From Bacteroidaceae bacterium (GTDB lineage Bacteria > Bacteroidota > Bacteroidia > Bacteroidales > Muribaculaceae), in the NCBI GenBank assembly GCA_021768245.1, contig JAETNO010000004.1, positions 186,001 through 250,000 of the forward strand: DNA of 64,000 nt, in the 5' to 3' direction. Below the pieces are notes generated by a model that did not search any database, was not told where the DNA came from, and saw only the letters and a program-made list of their open reading frames with translations. Within the stretch, counting starts at the first letter, position 1; each line of letters opens with the position of its first letter. A program made the translations under genes and the position numbers. This document shows, piece by piece, positions 31,924 to 40,472 of this stretch.

Positions 31924-34434
31924 ATGATGACAGATAAGATTAACCCGGGAAACAAGAGGTCACCGTGGAGGTGGATTCCAACGCTATATTTCGCACAGGG
32001 ATTGCCCTATGTGGCGGTAATGACTATTTCGGTCATAATGTATAAGCGGCTCGGAATCTCAAATACCGACATAGCGCTCTATACCGGATGGCTCTATCTA
32101 CCATGGGTGATAAAGCCGTTCTGGAGTCCATTTGTAGATATCATAAGCACTAAACGTCACTGGACTATTTCAATGCAATGGCTGATAGCTCTCGCTTTCG
32201 CCTGCATAGCATTTGCCCTCCCGACGCCGTTCTACTTTTCCCTGACCCTTGCGGCTTTCTGGCTTGTAGGCTTCACCTCAGCGACCCACGATATCGCTGC
32301 CGACGGCTTCTATATGCTGGCCCTGTCCGAGCACCAGCAATCACTGTATGTCGGTATCCGCTCCACATTCTATAGAATCGCGACCGTAGCCGGACAAGGG
32401 CTGCTTGTCATTATAGCCGGTGCGCTCGAAAACTCTACCGGCGACATTCCTCTATCGTGGGGAATCGTCTTCGGCATACTGTCGGCATTGTTCCTGGGCT
32501 TTGCCCTTTACCATAGCTATGCCCTCCCGAAAGTGGAGCACAAGGATGAGACGCAATCTCACAGAGCCAATGATGTATGGCGCGAATTCATCGAAGTGTT
32601 CGCCGCATTTTTCCGCAAGAAGCAGGTAGGGGTAGCTATCATCTTCATGCTCCTCTACCGTCTGCCAGAAGCCCAGCTTGTCAAACTTATCAATCCCTTC
32701 CTCCTCGATCCGGTCAACGCCGGAGGGCTCGGTCTCTCTACAAGCCAGGTGGGATTCGTATATGGCACGGTCGGCATCATCGGCCTTACAATCGGAGGGA
32801 TTGTAGGAGGAATCGTCGCCGCACGACGCGGGCTGAAATTCTGGCTGCGTCCGATGGCCTGGAGCATGTCGCTCACATGTCTCACATTCGTCTATCTCAG
32901 CTACGCGTCCAATCCGTCGCTCACAATCATCAATATCTGCATATTCATCGAGCAGTTCGGCTATGGGTTCGGATTCACAGCTTATATGCTTTACCTTATA
33001 TATTTTTCCGAGGGGCGCCACCGCACAGCCCACTACAGTATCTGCACAGGCTTTATGGCTCTCGGCATGATGCTGCCCGGGATGGCCGCCGGATGGATCG
33101 AAGAAACAATCGGCTACCGCCACTTCTTTATCTGGACAATGATTTGCTGTATAGCCACCATAGGAGTGACCTATCTTATGCGCGCCATCAATGGAGAATC
33201 GGTGGCTGAAGCCACCGATGACCGAAATTTCACATCAGCCACCCAACGTCAGGCCGACGACCCGGTCAGACCCGGCATAGAGGTGCTCCGAAGCGACAAA
33301 TTCGAGGCACTCGAAGGGAAACGCGTGGGACTTATCACAAATCCCACAGGCGTCGACAACTCCCTGCGCTCCACTATCGATATCCTCGCTGAGGCTCCGG
33401 GGGTGAAGCTCACGGCACTTTTCGCGCCTGAACACGGCGTCAGAGGCGACTATGTCGCCGGAGCGACCGTAGTCAACGAAACCGACAAGAAAACAGGTGT
33501 CACCGTCTATTCCCTGCATGGAAAGAACAGGAAACCGACACCCGAAATGCTCGAAAATGTCGATGTCATTGTCTATGACATACAGGATATCGGCACCAGA
33601 AGCTATACCTTCATCTCCACTATGGGGCTCGCCATGGAAGCCGCAGCCGAAAACGGTAAGGAATTCATGGTGCTTGACCGTCCTAATCCGCTCGGAGGCA
33701 ACAAAGTGGAGGGATGCATAGCCGAGACCGGAAGCCGTTCGTTTGTCAGCCAATATCCCATCCCATATATCTATGGACTTACACCGGGCGAACTGGCGCG
33801 CTATCTGAATGGCGAAGGGCTCCTGAAGGACGGACTGAAGGCGAAACTCACCGTAATACCGATGGAAGGGTGGCACCGGTCAATGACATTTGAGGACACC
33901 GGTATGCCATGGGTACTCCCCTCCCCACATATACCATCTCCTTCCACATCTCTTCTCTACCCTGCAACCGGCATCATGGGCGAACTTGACTATGTGTCAA
34001 TCGGAGTAGGCTATACCCTTCCGTTCAAACTGACCGGTGCGACATGGATTGACGCACAGGCGCTTTGCGACCGTCTTACAGCATTGAACATTCCAGGCAC
34101 GGAATTCCGTCCAATACACTATAAACCGTTCTATGCAATATTCAAAGGTGAAAACCTCCACGGAGTTGAAGTCTACATTACCGACGCAGAGACAGCTCCC
34201 CTCACACTGATACAGTTCTATATAATGCAGGAATTAGCAGCCCTCTATCCTTCACACAAAGCCTTTGCAAAAGCCACACAGACAAGACTGAGCATGTTTG
34301 ACAAAGTCTGTGGCTCGCCGAAAATCAGGATGTATTTCTCCGAACGCTATAAAGTCGCCGACATGAAGGATTATTGGGAAAAGGACGTAGAGGGTTTCAA
34401 AGCCCGTTCGGAAATCTACCACCTTTATGAATAA
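31924..34434 (+). CDS. Fusion of an AmpG/MurT-type MFS transporter and a NamZ-type (DUF1343) exo-N-acetylmuramidase
   Basis: 836 residues in one frame. Residues about 1-425 are an MFS permease with roughly 12 membrane helices, starting PTLYFAQGLPYVAVMTISV, similar to the muropeptide permease AmpG and the MurNAc permease MurT. Residues about 445-836 are a complete DUF1343 domain: GKRVGLITNPTGVD, FAPEHGVRG, VYDIQDIGTRSYTFI, LDRPNPLGG and PSPHIPSPSTSLLYP. NamZ of this family removes MurNAc from the non-reducing end of peptidoglycan fragments and is normally a separate exported protein. With 12 helices the enzyme would face the cytoplasm. The stop overlaps the kinase gene start. Fusion confirmed by continuous reading across 33180-33300. 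Confidence 0.9.
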   Translation: MMTDKINPGNKRSPWRWIPTLYFAQGLPYVAVMTISVIMYKRLGISNTDIALYTGWLYLPWVIKPFWSPFVDIISTKRHWTISMQWLIALAFACIAFALPTPFYFSLTLAAFWLVGFTSATHDIAADGFYMLALSEHQQSLYVGIRSTFYRIATVAGQGLLVIIAGALENSTGDIPLSWGIVFGILSALFLGFALYHSYALPKVEHKDETQSHRANDVWREFIEVFAAFFRKKQVGVAIIFMLLYRLPEAQLVKLINPFLLDPVNAGGLGLSTSQVGFVYGTVGIIGLTIGGIVGGIVAARRGLKFWLRPMAWSMSLTCLTFVYLSYASNPSLTIINICIFIEQFGYGFGFTAYMLYLIYFSEGRHRTAHYSICTGFMALGMMLPGMAAGWIEETIGYRHFFIWTMICCIATIGVTYLMRAINGESVAEATDDRNFTSATQRQADDPVRPGIEVLRSDKFEALEGKRVGLITNPTGVDNSLRSTIDILAEAPGVKLTALFAPEHGVRGDYVAGATVVNETDKKTGVTVYSLHGKNRKPTPEMLENVDVIVYDIQDIGTRSYTFISTMGLAMEAAAENGKEFMVLDRPNPLGGNKVEGCIAETGSRSFVSQYPIPYIYGLTPGELARYLNGEGLLKDGLKAKLTVIPMEGWHRSMTFEDTGMPWVLPSPHIPSPSTSLLYPATGIMGELDYVSIGVGYTLPFKLTGATWIDAQALCDRLTALNIPGTEFRPIHYKPFYAIFKGENLHGVEVYITDAETAPLTLIQFYIMQELAALYPSHKAFAKATQTRLSMFDKVCGSPKIRMYFSERYKVADMKDYWEKDVEGFKARSEIYHLYE

Positions 34435-35305
34435 ATATGAAAGAGCAATGACAATCATAGCCGACGCTGGCAGCACGAAAATCGAATGGTCAGTCCTCGA
34501 CCGAGACAGCAAGACAGAACGGATAAGGATATCAACCTCAGGCTTCAACGCCGCTATAAGCGCGCCTGCCACGCTTTCCGCTATCCTCAACCGTGAAGCT
34601 CCTGAAATCCTGTCCATCTCACCTAAAGCAAAGGAAGTCCACTACTATGGCGCAGGCTGCATAGCGACACGCGCCATAGCGACGGCCAAGGCTATCGAAA
34701 ATGCCTTAGGCGTCACCGAATGTCATGTCGGGAGCGATATGCTCGGAGCCGCGCGTGCGCTCTGCGGTCATAATCCGGGAATCGCATGCATCCTCGGTAC
34801 AGGTTCCAACTCCTGTCTGTTTGACGGAGAAAATATCATAGCCAATACGCCGCCAATGGGTTATATTCTTGGCGATGAAGGGAGTGGAGCCGTACTCGGA
34901 AAGCTCTTTCTGTCACGGCTGTTCAAGGGAGGGTTCGATGAGGAGGTCAGAAAGCGTTTTAACGAACGGTATCCCGACATAGATTCAGCGACAGTAATTG
35001 AACGCGTATACCGCTCTGAGCGAGCTAACTCATTTCTTGCATCCTTCGCCCCGTTTCTCGCAGCCAATATAGAAATTGAAGAAATCAACCGGTTGGTAAC
35101 AGAAGAATTCATTCATTTTTTCAAATCCAATGTGCTCCGCTACGATGGAGCCACGCATCTACCTGTAAATTTCATCGGTTCAATCGCCCATTATTTTACC
35201 CCCCAACTCCGGACGGCTGCCGAAGAAGCAGGCATAAATTTAGGCCGGATAATGAAAAGCCCGATGGATTCACTCATCGAATACCATCGGGAAAATCTGG
35301 TTTAA
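34427..35305 (+). CDS. murK: BadF/BadG-type N-acetylhexosamine kinase, probably MurK-like
   Basis: 292 residues of the ASKHA fold: DAGSTKIEWSVLD (phosphate 1), GAGCIAT, a CILGTGSNSC phosphate 2 loop, and YILGDEGSGAVLGKLFL. These fit the GlcNAc/MurNAc kinase branch of the BadF family, including MurK of Tannerella forsythia, which phosphorylates MurNAc to MurNAc-6-phosphate. It overlaps the transporter-NamZ fusion by 8 bp (ATGAATAA), implying coupled translation; an alternative ATG is at 34448. Substrate MurNAc is inferred from context; GlcNAc is possible. No MurQ etherase gene is in the window. Confidence 0.82.
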   Translation: MNKYERAMTIIADAGSTKIEWSVLDRDSKTERIRISTSGFNAAISAPATLSAILNREAPEILSISPKAKEVHYYGAGCIATRAIATAKAIENALGVTECHVGSDMLGAARALCGHNPGIACILGTGSNSCLFDGENIIANTPPMGYILGDEGSGAVLGKLFLSRLFKGGFDEEVRKRFNERYPDIDSATVIERVYRSERANSFLASFAPFLAANIEIEEINRLVTEEFIHFFKSNVLRYDGATHLPVNFIGSIAHYFTPQLRTAAEEAGINLGRIMKSPMDSLIEYHRENLV

Positions 35306-35333
35306 GGGGAGATTCCCTCATCCTCTTTCAGAA

Positions 35334-35882
35334 TCAGACCTTTATTTTAAGCATAACCCTGTCGGTTATCACCACGTCGACCCTGACATCGTGAGGCTCG
35401 GCATCGATTTCATCTACAAGCTGGAAATCATAGGCCACACCGACTTTCCTGGCCCTGGAAGTAGCGAGAAGGCGGTCATAATAGCCCTTTCCTCTACCGA
35501 CGCGGTTTCCACGGCGGTCATAGGCCACAGCGGGCACCACAATCATCTCCATATCATCCACATCCGAACAGTCGTTTCCCGTAGGCTCCTCGATATGAAA
35601 CGAGCCTAAGGCCAGACGCGACTCGTCGTAAGGCAGAATCTCAAGATTCACGCCGTTGACACGCGGAAGGTAGAAGTGCTTGCGCCCACACCATTTCCGG
35701 ATAAACTCACGAGTGGAAAGCTCGTCAGGAAGAGAGTGATACATCAATATCCTGTCGGCGAGCATAAACTCCGCCGTCTGCTCGAGCAGAGCGAAGACCC
35801 TCTCGGCAGCCGACATTTTCTCCTCTTCGTTCAGAAGGGTTTTGCGGGCCTTGACCTTTCGGCGTATATCGTCTTTATTCAT
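35334..35882 (-). CDS. 5-formyltetrahydrofolate cyclo-ligase
   Basis: 182 residues. It has the N-terminal K-rich helix (RRKVKARKTLL), the substrate region LMYHSLPDELST, MEMIVVPAVAYDRRGNRVGRGKGYYDRLL (the family's ATP/Mg loop is GRGKGYYDR) and VGVAYDFQLVDEI. The enzyme converts 5-formyl-THF to 5,10-methenyl-THF using ATP. It overlaps the upstream S41 protease gene by 8 bp, so the two are cotranscribed, a pairing often seen in Bacteroidales. Confidence 0.93.
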   Translation of the reverse strand: MNKDDIRRKVKARKTLLNEEEKMSAAERVFALLEQTAEFMLADRILMYHSLPDELSTREFIRKWCGRKHFYLPRVNGVNLEILPYDESRLALGSFHIEEPTGNDCSDVDDMEMIVVPAVAYDRRGNRVGRGKGYYDRLLATSRARKVGVAYDFQLVDEIDAEPHDVRVDVVITDRVMLKIKV

Positions 35883-37506
35883 CTCTTTGATTGTTTGTTA
35901 ACGGGAAAGCCGCCTCGCCGTTTTTCAAGGCCGAGATTCCGGAGGTGACAGTGGGGTCAACCTCGTTGAATACCTCATAATAGCCTTGCACACCGAGCAC
36001 ATTACGCGCTATCATGGCTTTCAGTTGGTTAACAATCAAATCTCGCGAAATGTTTATATAGTACCATCTCGGGGCCACTCCCGCTTTCTGTGAATAGCTG
36101 ACGAAATCCTGGAGGAGGGTATCATCATCGGGGAGCATCCTGACCACATCCACAGCAGTTTCCGCCTTCTCGAGGCGCTGACGGTTGCGGTCGGTATAAT
36201 CAAAGGTGTATTTCTGTATCAAGCCGGCATTGAGGACATTCAGATAATATGAGGTGACTCCTACCGTATCGTTAGGCACAAAGACATCAGGCATGATACC
36301 TCCGCCACCGTATACCGTACGCCCATGCATCGTTGAAAAAGCGATGCTCTTGTCGAGTTTTATAGAGTCCGCGCTATAGAATTCGCCATGCTCATAGCGG
36401 TTGAGGATATCGCGGTCATAGTCTGTGCCCGGGGCGTAAGTCTTCTGAATACATCTACCGGACGGAGTGTAGTAGCGAGCGATGGTAAGACGGATTGCAC
36501 TGCTGTCAGGAAGCTCCATCTGATTCTGCACCAAGCCCTTGCCAAATGAACGGCGTCCTATGACAAGTCCCCTGTCATTATCCTGGATAGCCCCGGCGAA
36601 GATTTCGCTCGCGCTTGCCGACACCTCATCGATAAGCACCACGAGCTCGTTTTTCAAGAAAGCGCCCGACCCGTCACTGAGGGTAGGTTCGCCATCGGGA
36701 GCTGTCTTGCCGCGCATACTGACTATCGGAGAACCGGCAGGCAGAAACTCATTGGCCATAAGTTCCGCCGGAGCCATGAACCCGCCACCGTTTCCTCTAA
36801 GGTCTATAATAAATTTCTCCGCCCCGTCGGCCACAAGTTCAATCATCGACGTAAGGAACTCGCTGTAGGTATTGGAGCTGAACTTGCTGATTTTTATATA
36901 GCCGACCTTAGGCGATATGATATAGGAGGCATCAATAGATGTCACGGGGATGTCGCCACGGGTCACATCGAAAGTAAGGAGCTTGCGCGATGTCGGACGT
37001 CTGACTCCAAGTTTCACTACAGTTCCCTTAGGGCCGCGAAGAGAACTGCGCACCTTCACGTCGCTCCATCCCTGGCCTGCCACAAGAGTGTCGTTTATGC
37101 TCACAATCCTGTCGCCGGCCATCAGCCCGACCTTCTCGGAGGGCCCACCGGAAATGACTTCAAGGACATTGATGCTGTCGTTGAGAAGATTGAATGAAAT
37201 CCCGATTCCGGAGAAAGAGCCGCCAAGTTCCTCATTGACATTTTTAAGGTCACGGGCCGGAATATATACGGAGTGAGGGTCAAGACGGGAAAGCAGCCCC
37301 GGGAACGACTCTTCAAGGAGACTGTCGACATCAACGTCGTCGACATAGGAACTCCCGATGATATCCATGATAGTATCAAGTTTCGAGCGCGAGTTCCATT
37401 TAGCGGAATCGTTGAAAATAAGTTTACCAATCCACATACCCGCCACCAAGGTCACAGCCAAGGCAAGCGGCATCCATACGGATGTTTTTTTCAGACGGTT
37501 ATTCAT
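35875..37506 (-). CDS. S41-family C-terminal processing peptidase
   Basis: 543 residues with an N-terminal membrane/signal helix (about 12-30), a PDZ domain (about 85-165: LGGSFSGIGISFNLL, GLMAGDRIVSIND) and a tail-specific protease domain (about 185-370). The catalytic Ser lies in VSASASEIFAGAIQDNDRGLVIG and the Lys in RSFGKGLVQ. It cleaves C-termini of periplasmic proteins. The C-terminal 150 residues are an extension found in Bacteroidetes homologues. It overlaps the downstream cyclo-ligase gene and follows the dCMP deaminase gene on the same strand. Confidence 0.92.
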   Translation of the reverse strand: MNNRLKKTSVWMPLALAVTLVAGMWIGKLIFNDSAKWNSRSKLDTIMDIIGSSYVDDVDVDSLLEESFPGLLSRLDPHSVYIPARDLKNVNEELGGSFSGIGISFNLLNDSINVLEVISGGPSEKVGLMAGDRIVSINDTLVAGQGWSDVKVRSSLRGPKGTVVKLGVRRPTSRKLLTFDVTRGDIPVTSIDASYIISPKVGYIKISKFSSNTYSEFLTSMIELVADGAEKFIIDLRGNGGGFMAPAELMANEFLPAGSPIVSMRGKTAPDGEPTLSDGSGAFLKNELVVLIDEVSASASEIFAGAIQDNDRGLVIGRRSFGKGLVQNQMELPDSSAIRLTIARYYTPSGRCIQKTYAPGTDYDRDILNRYEHGEFYSADSIKLDKSIAFSTMHGRTVYGGGGIMPDVFVPNDTVGVTSYYLNVLNAGLIQKYTFDYTDRNRQRLEKAETAVDVVRMLPDDDTLLQDFVSYSQKAGVAPRWYYINISRDLIVNQLKAMIARNVLGVQGYYEVFNEVDPTVTSGISALKNGEAAFPLTNNQRDE

Positions 37507-37564
37507 AGAGACATAGAAAGTAGAATATTAGCTTTTTGAATTGGAGACACCTATGCCGAGGAGC

Positions 37565-38002
37565 TTAATCGGTGTCAACATTAGGGATATGGCAGCATTC
37601 AATCCCTGCACGGCGCAAAAGGTCAATACCGTCGGTAATACGGTAGAGTTCATTGAAAACCACCCGTTTTATCCCTGACTGGATTATGAGTTTCGCACAG
37701 TCAAGACAGGGAGAGGCGGTCACATAGAGAGTCGACCCGTCAGCCGAATTATTCGAGCGGGCCACCTTGGTTATAGCATTTGCCTCGGCATGAAGCACAT
37801 AAGTCTTTGTCAGGCCATTTTCATCCTCACATACATTTTCAAATCCTGCCGGAGTACCGTTGAACCCGTCGGAAATAATCGTACGCTCCTTCACCATGAG
37901 TGCACCGACCTTACGGCGTTCACAGTAGGAATTTTCAGCCCATATACGGGCCATGCGCAGATAGCGTCTGTCGAGCAGCTCTTGCTTGCCGTTGTGTTCC
38001 AT
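37565..38002 (-). CDS. dCMP deaminase family zinc enzyme
   Basis: 145 residues with the cytidine/deoxycytidylate deaminase Zn site: HAEANAI (His ligand and catalytic Glu) and PCLDCAK (two Cys ligands). An extra N-terminal region CERRKVGALMVK and DGFNGTPAGFENVC fit dCMP deaminase rather than cytidine deaminase. It converts dCMP to dUMP for thymidylate synthesis. It is the first gene of a minus-strand operon with the S41 protease and folate cyclo-ligase, with a -7 box 20 bp upstream. Confidence 0.9.
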   Translation of the reverse strand: MEHNGKQELLDRRYLRMARIWAENSYCERRKVGALMVKERTIISDGFNGTPAGFENVCEDENGLTKTYVLHAEANAITKVARSNNSADGSTLYVTASPCLDCAKLIIQSGIKRVVFNELYRITDGIDLLRRAGIECCHIPNVDTD

Positions 38003-38021
38003 TTCGCTTCGTTTTGCGCTA

Positions 38022-38029
38022 CAAATTTA
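38022..38029 (-). promoter_or_regulatory. Putative -7 box of the dCMP deaminase operon
   Basis: The minus strand reads TAAATTTG (TAnnTTTG), 20 bp upstream of the start codon. No -33 box at the right distance. Confidence 0.5.
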
Positions 38030-38090
38030 CGCATAATTATTCGATGTTATGCACACTTTCGCCTAAAATATGCAAGCTCGTCACGTGAGT

Positions 38091-38121
38091 TTTGCCATAA
38101 TAGGATTTTTGACTACTTTTG
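38091..38121 (+). promoter_or_regulatory. Strong Bacteroidetes-type promoter for the META lipoprotein gene
   Basis: TTTG at 38091-38094, a 19-bp spacer, and TACTTTTG at 38114-38121. Both boxes and spacing match. The leader to the ATG at 38264 is about 135 nt, long for this window, with no recognised riboswitch. Confidence 0.75.
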
Positions 38122-38263
38122 TATGATAATCTTCAATTCATTTGAGGGGATGTTCGCACAAACGACGGCGTTCAATCGTTTAATTTTTGATTGGGTTGCG
38201 GATTGCTGTCCGTAGCCCGGTTGACAGAACATCTCAGTAAAAAACACTTCACGTTTAAGAATC

Positions 38264-39154
38264 ATGAAACTATTCCCATTATTTGCTACAGCACTCGCCC
38301 TCTCCCTATTGGCAAGCGGATGTAGCGTCTTTAAAAAATCAGGCACAACCGTGACTAATTCTTCGACTGTAAAGACAACCCCGGTCAAACAGGGCGGCAA
38401 CACTATCTCCAACTACGACGAATCCCAGATTGCACCGCTGCTCGGATGCTGGGCAGTGACAAGCATCAATGGAGAAAAAGTCACCGTCAACGGCGAAAAC
38501 CATCCTCAATTTACTTTTGAAGCGATTCCCGATGCAAAAACCGCCCTGCTCGTGATAGCCTACAACGGCTGCAACTATCTCAACGGTTCATGGATTGTAA
38601 AGGGAACAAAACTCGACCCCAACGGAGAGTTTATCTCATCGCTCCGTGCATGCCCCGACGCCCCTTATGAAAACGCCCTTAACCAGGCCCTGAATCAGGT
38701 GGTATCATACAGCGTTGTCGACGACAACACTATAACCCTCAATTCCTCGACCGGACGCCAGTTGATGACCCTGCGCAAACGCAATCTCTCCTTCCTTAAC
38801 GGAGCATGGCAGGTGACCACCATCCAGGGAACCCCAGTCCCGGCCAATACGGCCATAAAAGTGGTCATTGACGTGGATGAATGTAAGATTCATGGCAACG
38901 CAGGCTGCAATATCCTCAACGGCACGGTTGTAGTGAACCTTGATAAAGGTGACGGAATCGAATTCAAGGACCTCGCCACAACGCGTATGACCTGTCCCGC
39001 CATCGCGACAGAGCAATCCTTCCTCCTCGCATTGGAACAGGTTGACACATGCGTCGAGGGTGCTTCGTCAGACCAGGCTATAATGAAAGCCTCCGACGGC
39101 CAGCCACTCCTGACTTTAATCCGCATCTCTCCTGATCAGGTCGATGCAGAATAA
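38264..39154 (+). CDS. Lipoprotein with two META/HslJ-like domains
   Basis: 296 residues with a type II signal peptide (lipobox LASGC, Cys about 20). Two tandem META-type domains follow, about 60-170 and 175-290. Each opens with the family pattern LLGCWAVTSINGEKV or LNGAWQVTTIQGTPV and has an inner GCN strand (YNGCNYLNGSW; GNAGCNILNGTV) and a late CP (RACPDAP; TRMTCPA). HslJ-like proteins are envelope stress or heat-inducible proteins. The duplication within one chain is common in Bacteroidales. Confidence 0.88.
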   Translation: MKLFPLFATALALSLLASGCSVFKKSGTTVTNSSTVKTTPVKQGGNTISNYDESQIAPLLGCWAVTSINGEKVTVNGENHPQFTFEAIPDAKTALLVIAYNGCNYLNGSWIVKGTKLDPNGEFISSLRACPDAPYENALNQALNQVVSYSVVDDNTITLNSSTGRQLMTLRKRNLSFLNGAWQVTTIQGTPVPANTAIKVVIDVDECKIHGNAGCNILNGTVVVNLDKGDGIEFKDLATTRMTCPAIATEQSFLLALEQVDTCVEGASSDQAIMKASDGQPLLTLIRISPDQVDAE

Positions 39155-39181
39155 CATTTCAAGCCTCATTCTATTTATATA

Positions 39182-40372
39182 ATGCAAGCTGTTGACCTTC
39201 ATAAGCTCATGCTCTTAGGGCATGACGAATTCGGTCGCCGTCTGAATAAAATCAGGGCCAAAATGGCCACATCGGAAATTCCGGCCCTGCTGATTTCAGA
39301 CAACGCCAACAAATATTATCTTACCGGACGCGTGTATGCGGGTTATGTCTATGTACCCATAGAAGGACCTGTAATCTTCTTCATACGCCGTCCTGTCGAA
39401 CTCGAAGGTGACGGGGTTGTCTATATACGCAAACCCGAAGAGATTGCCGAAAGCATCGGACTTAACACACCTGAAGCCATCGGTCTTGAACTCGATGTCC
39501 TTTCATATTCCACGGCTCTCAGGCTCAAGAATATATTCCCGCAGAGCGAACTCAAAAATGCGTCCCCGGTGATGAGACGGGCCAGAGCGGTGAAGACCGC
39601 AGAGGAAATAGAGATGATACGCAAATCGGGAGTCAAACATGTCCATGTCTACAGCCGCATCCCGCATCTCTATCAGGCCGGCATGACCGATATGGAGCTG
39701 CAGGTTGAAATCGAACGCGTCAGCCGTCTCGAAGGTTGCCTCGGCCAGTTCCGCATAAGCGGTGACTCCATGGAACTGTATATGGGCAATGTGCTCGTCG
39801 GCGAAAATGCCGACGCACCGTCACCCTACGACTTCGCCATGGGTGGTCAAGGACTTGACCCATCACTCCCCGTCGGGGCATGTGGCGAGGAAATCAAACC
39901 CGGCAACACCGTAATGGTTGATATGAATGGCAACTATGACGGATATATGACCGACATGACAAGGGTATACGCTCTCGGCGAGTTGCCGGAACTTGCAATC
40001 AAGGCCCACCAATGTTCAATCGACATCCATCATGAGCTCTGCGACATGATGCATCCGGGCACAGAAGCCCGCGCGCTTTATTCACGTGCCGAGGATATCG
40101 TAAAGGCCCATGGGCTGCTACCCTATTATATGGGCCACCGTCAGCACGCAGGGTTCATCGGCCACGGAGTCGGGATAGAGATTAACGAACTCCCGGTCAT
40201 TGCTCCGCGCAGCCGCGACATCATCGCGGAAGGAAATGTCATAGCCCTCGAGCCGAAATTCGTGATTCCCCACGTCGGGGCAGTCGGTATCGAAAACACC
40301 TACGCGGTTATGGCCGACAATGTGGAATGTCTGACGCCGGCCCCCGAGGAAATCCAATATTTCGACGTCTGA
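39182..40372 (+). CDS. M24-family aminopeptidase (Xaa-Pro type)
   Basis: 396 residues with an N-terminal creatinase-like domain (about 15-150) and a pita-bread M24 domain (about 160-390). The metal ligands are visible: D in MVDMNGNYDGY, D in MTDMTRVY, H in GFIGHGVGIEINELP, E in ALEPKFVIP and a final E in GAVGIENTY. It removes N-terminal residues, often before Pro, from peptides in the cytoplasm. It starts 27 bp after the META gene. Confidence 0.9.
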   Translation: MQAVDLHKLMLLGHDEFGRRLNKIRAKMATSEIPALLISDNANKYYLTGRVYAGYVYVPIEGPVIFFIRRPVELEGDGVVYIRKPEEIAESIGLNTPEAIGLELDVLSYSTALRLKNIFPQSELKNASPVMRRARAVKTAEEIEMIRKSGVKHVHVYSRIPHLYQAGMTDMELQVEIERVSRLEGCLGQFRISGDSMELYMGNVLVGENADAPSPYDFAMGGQGLDPSLPVGACGEEIKPGNTVMVDMNGNYDGYMTDMTRVYALGELPELAIKAHQCSIDIHHELCDMMHPGTEARALYSRAEDIVKAHGLLPYYMGHRQHAGFIGHGVGIEINELPVIAPRSRDIIAEGNVIALEPKFVIPHVGAVGIENTYAVMADNVECLTPAPEEIQYFDV

Positions 40373-40387
40373 CAGAAATCCGGAGTC

Positions 40388-40424
40388 TAACACTCACTGA
40401 CGTCTATAACACTCACTGACGTCT
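40388..40424 (+). repeat. Two tandem copies of a 19-bp unit
   Basis: TAACACTCACTGACGTCT occurs at 40388-40405 and again at 40407-40424, separated by one A. GACGTC also ends the upstream gene (near 40363-40371). It lies in the 100-bp gap before the CCA-adding enzyme gene. Confidence 0.85.
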
Positions 40425-40472
40425 TACATAGTGATTGTCCCTGCTGAGGGATATCTTATCTGAACTTAACTT

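Noticed and set aside
38122..38263. Riboswitch in the long leader of the META gene
   Set aside because: No match to a known riboswitch layout and no convincing expression platform.
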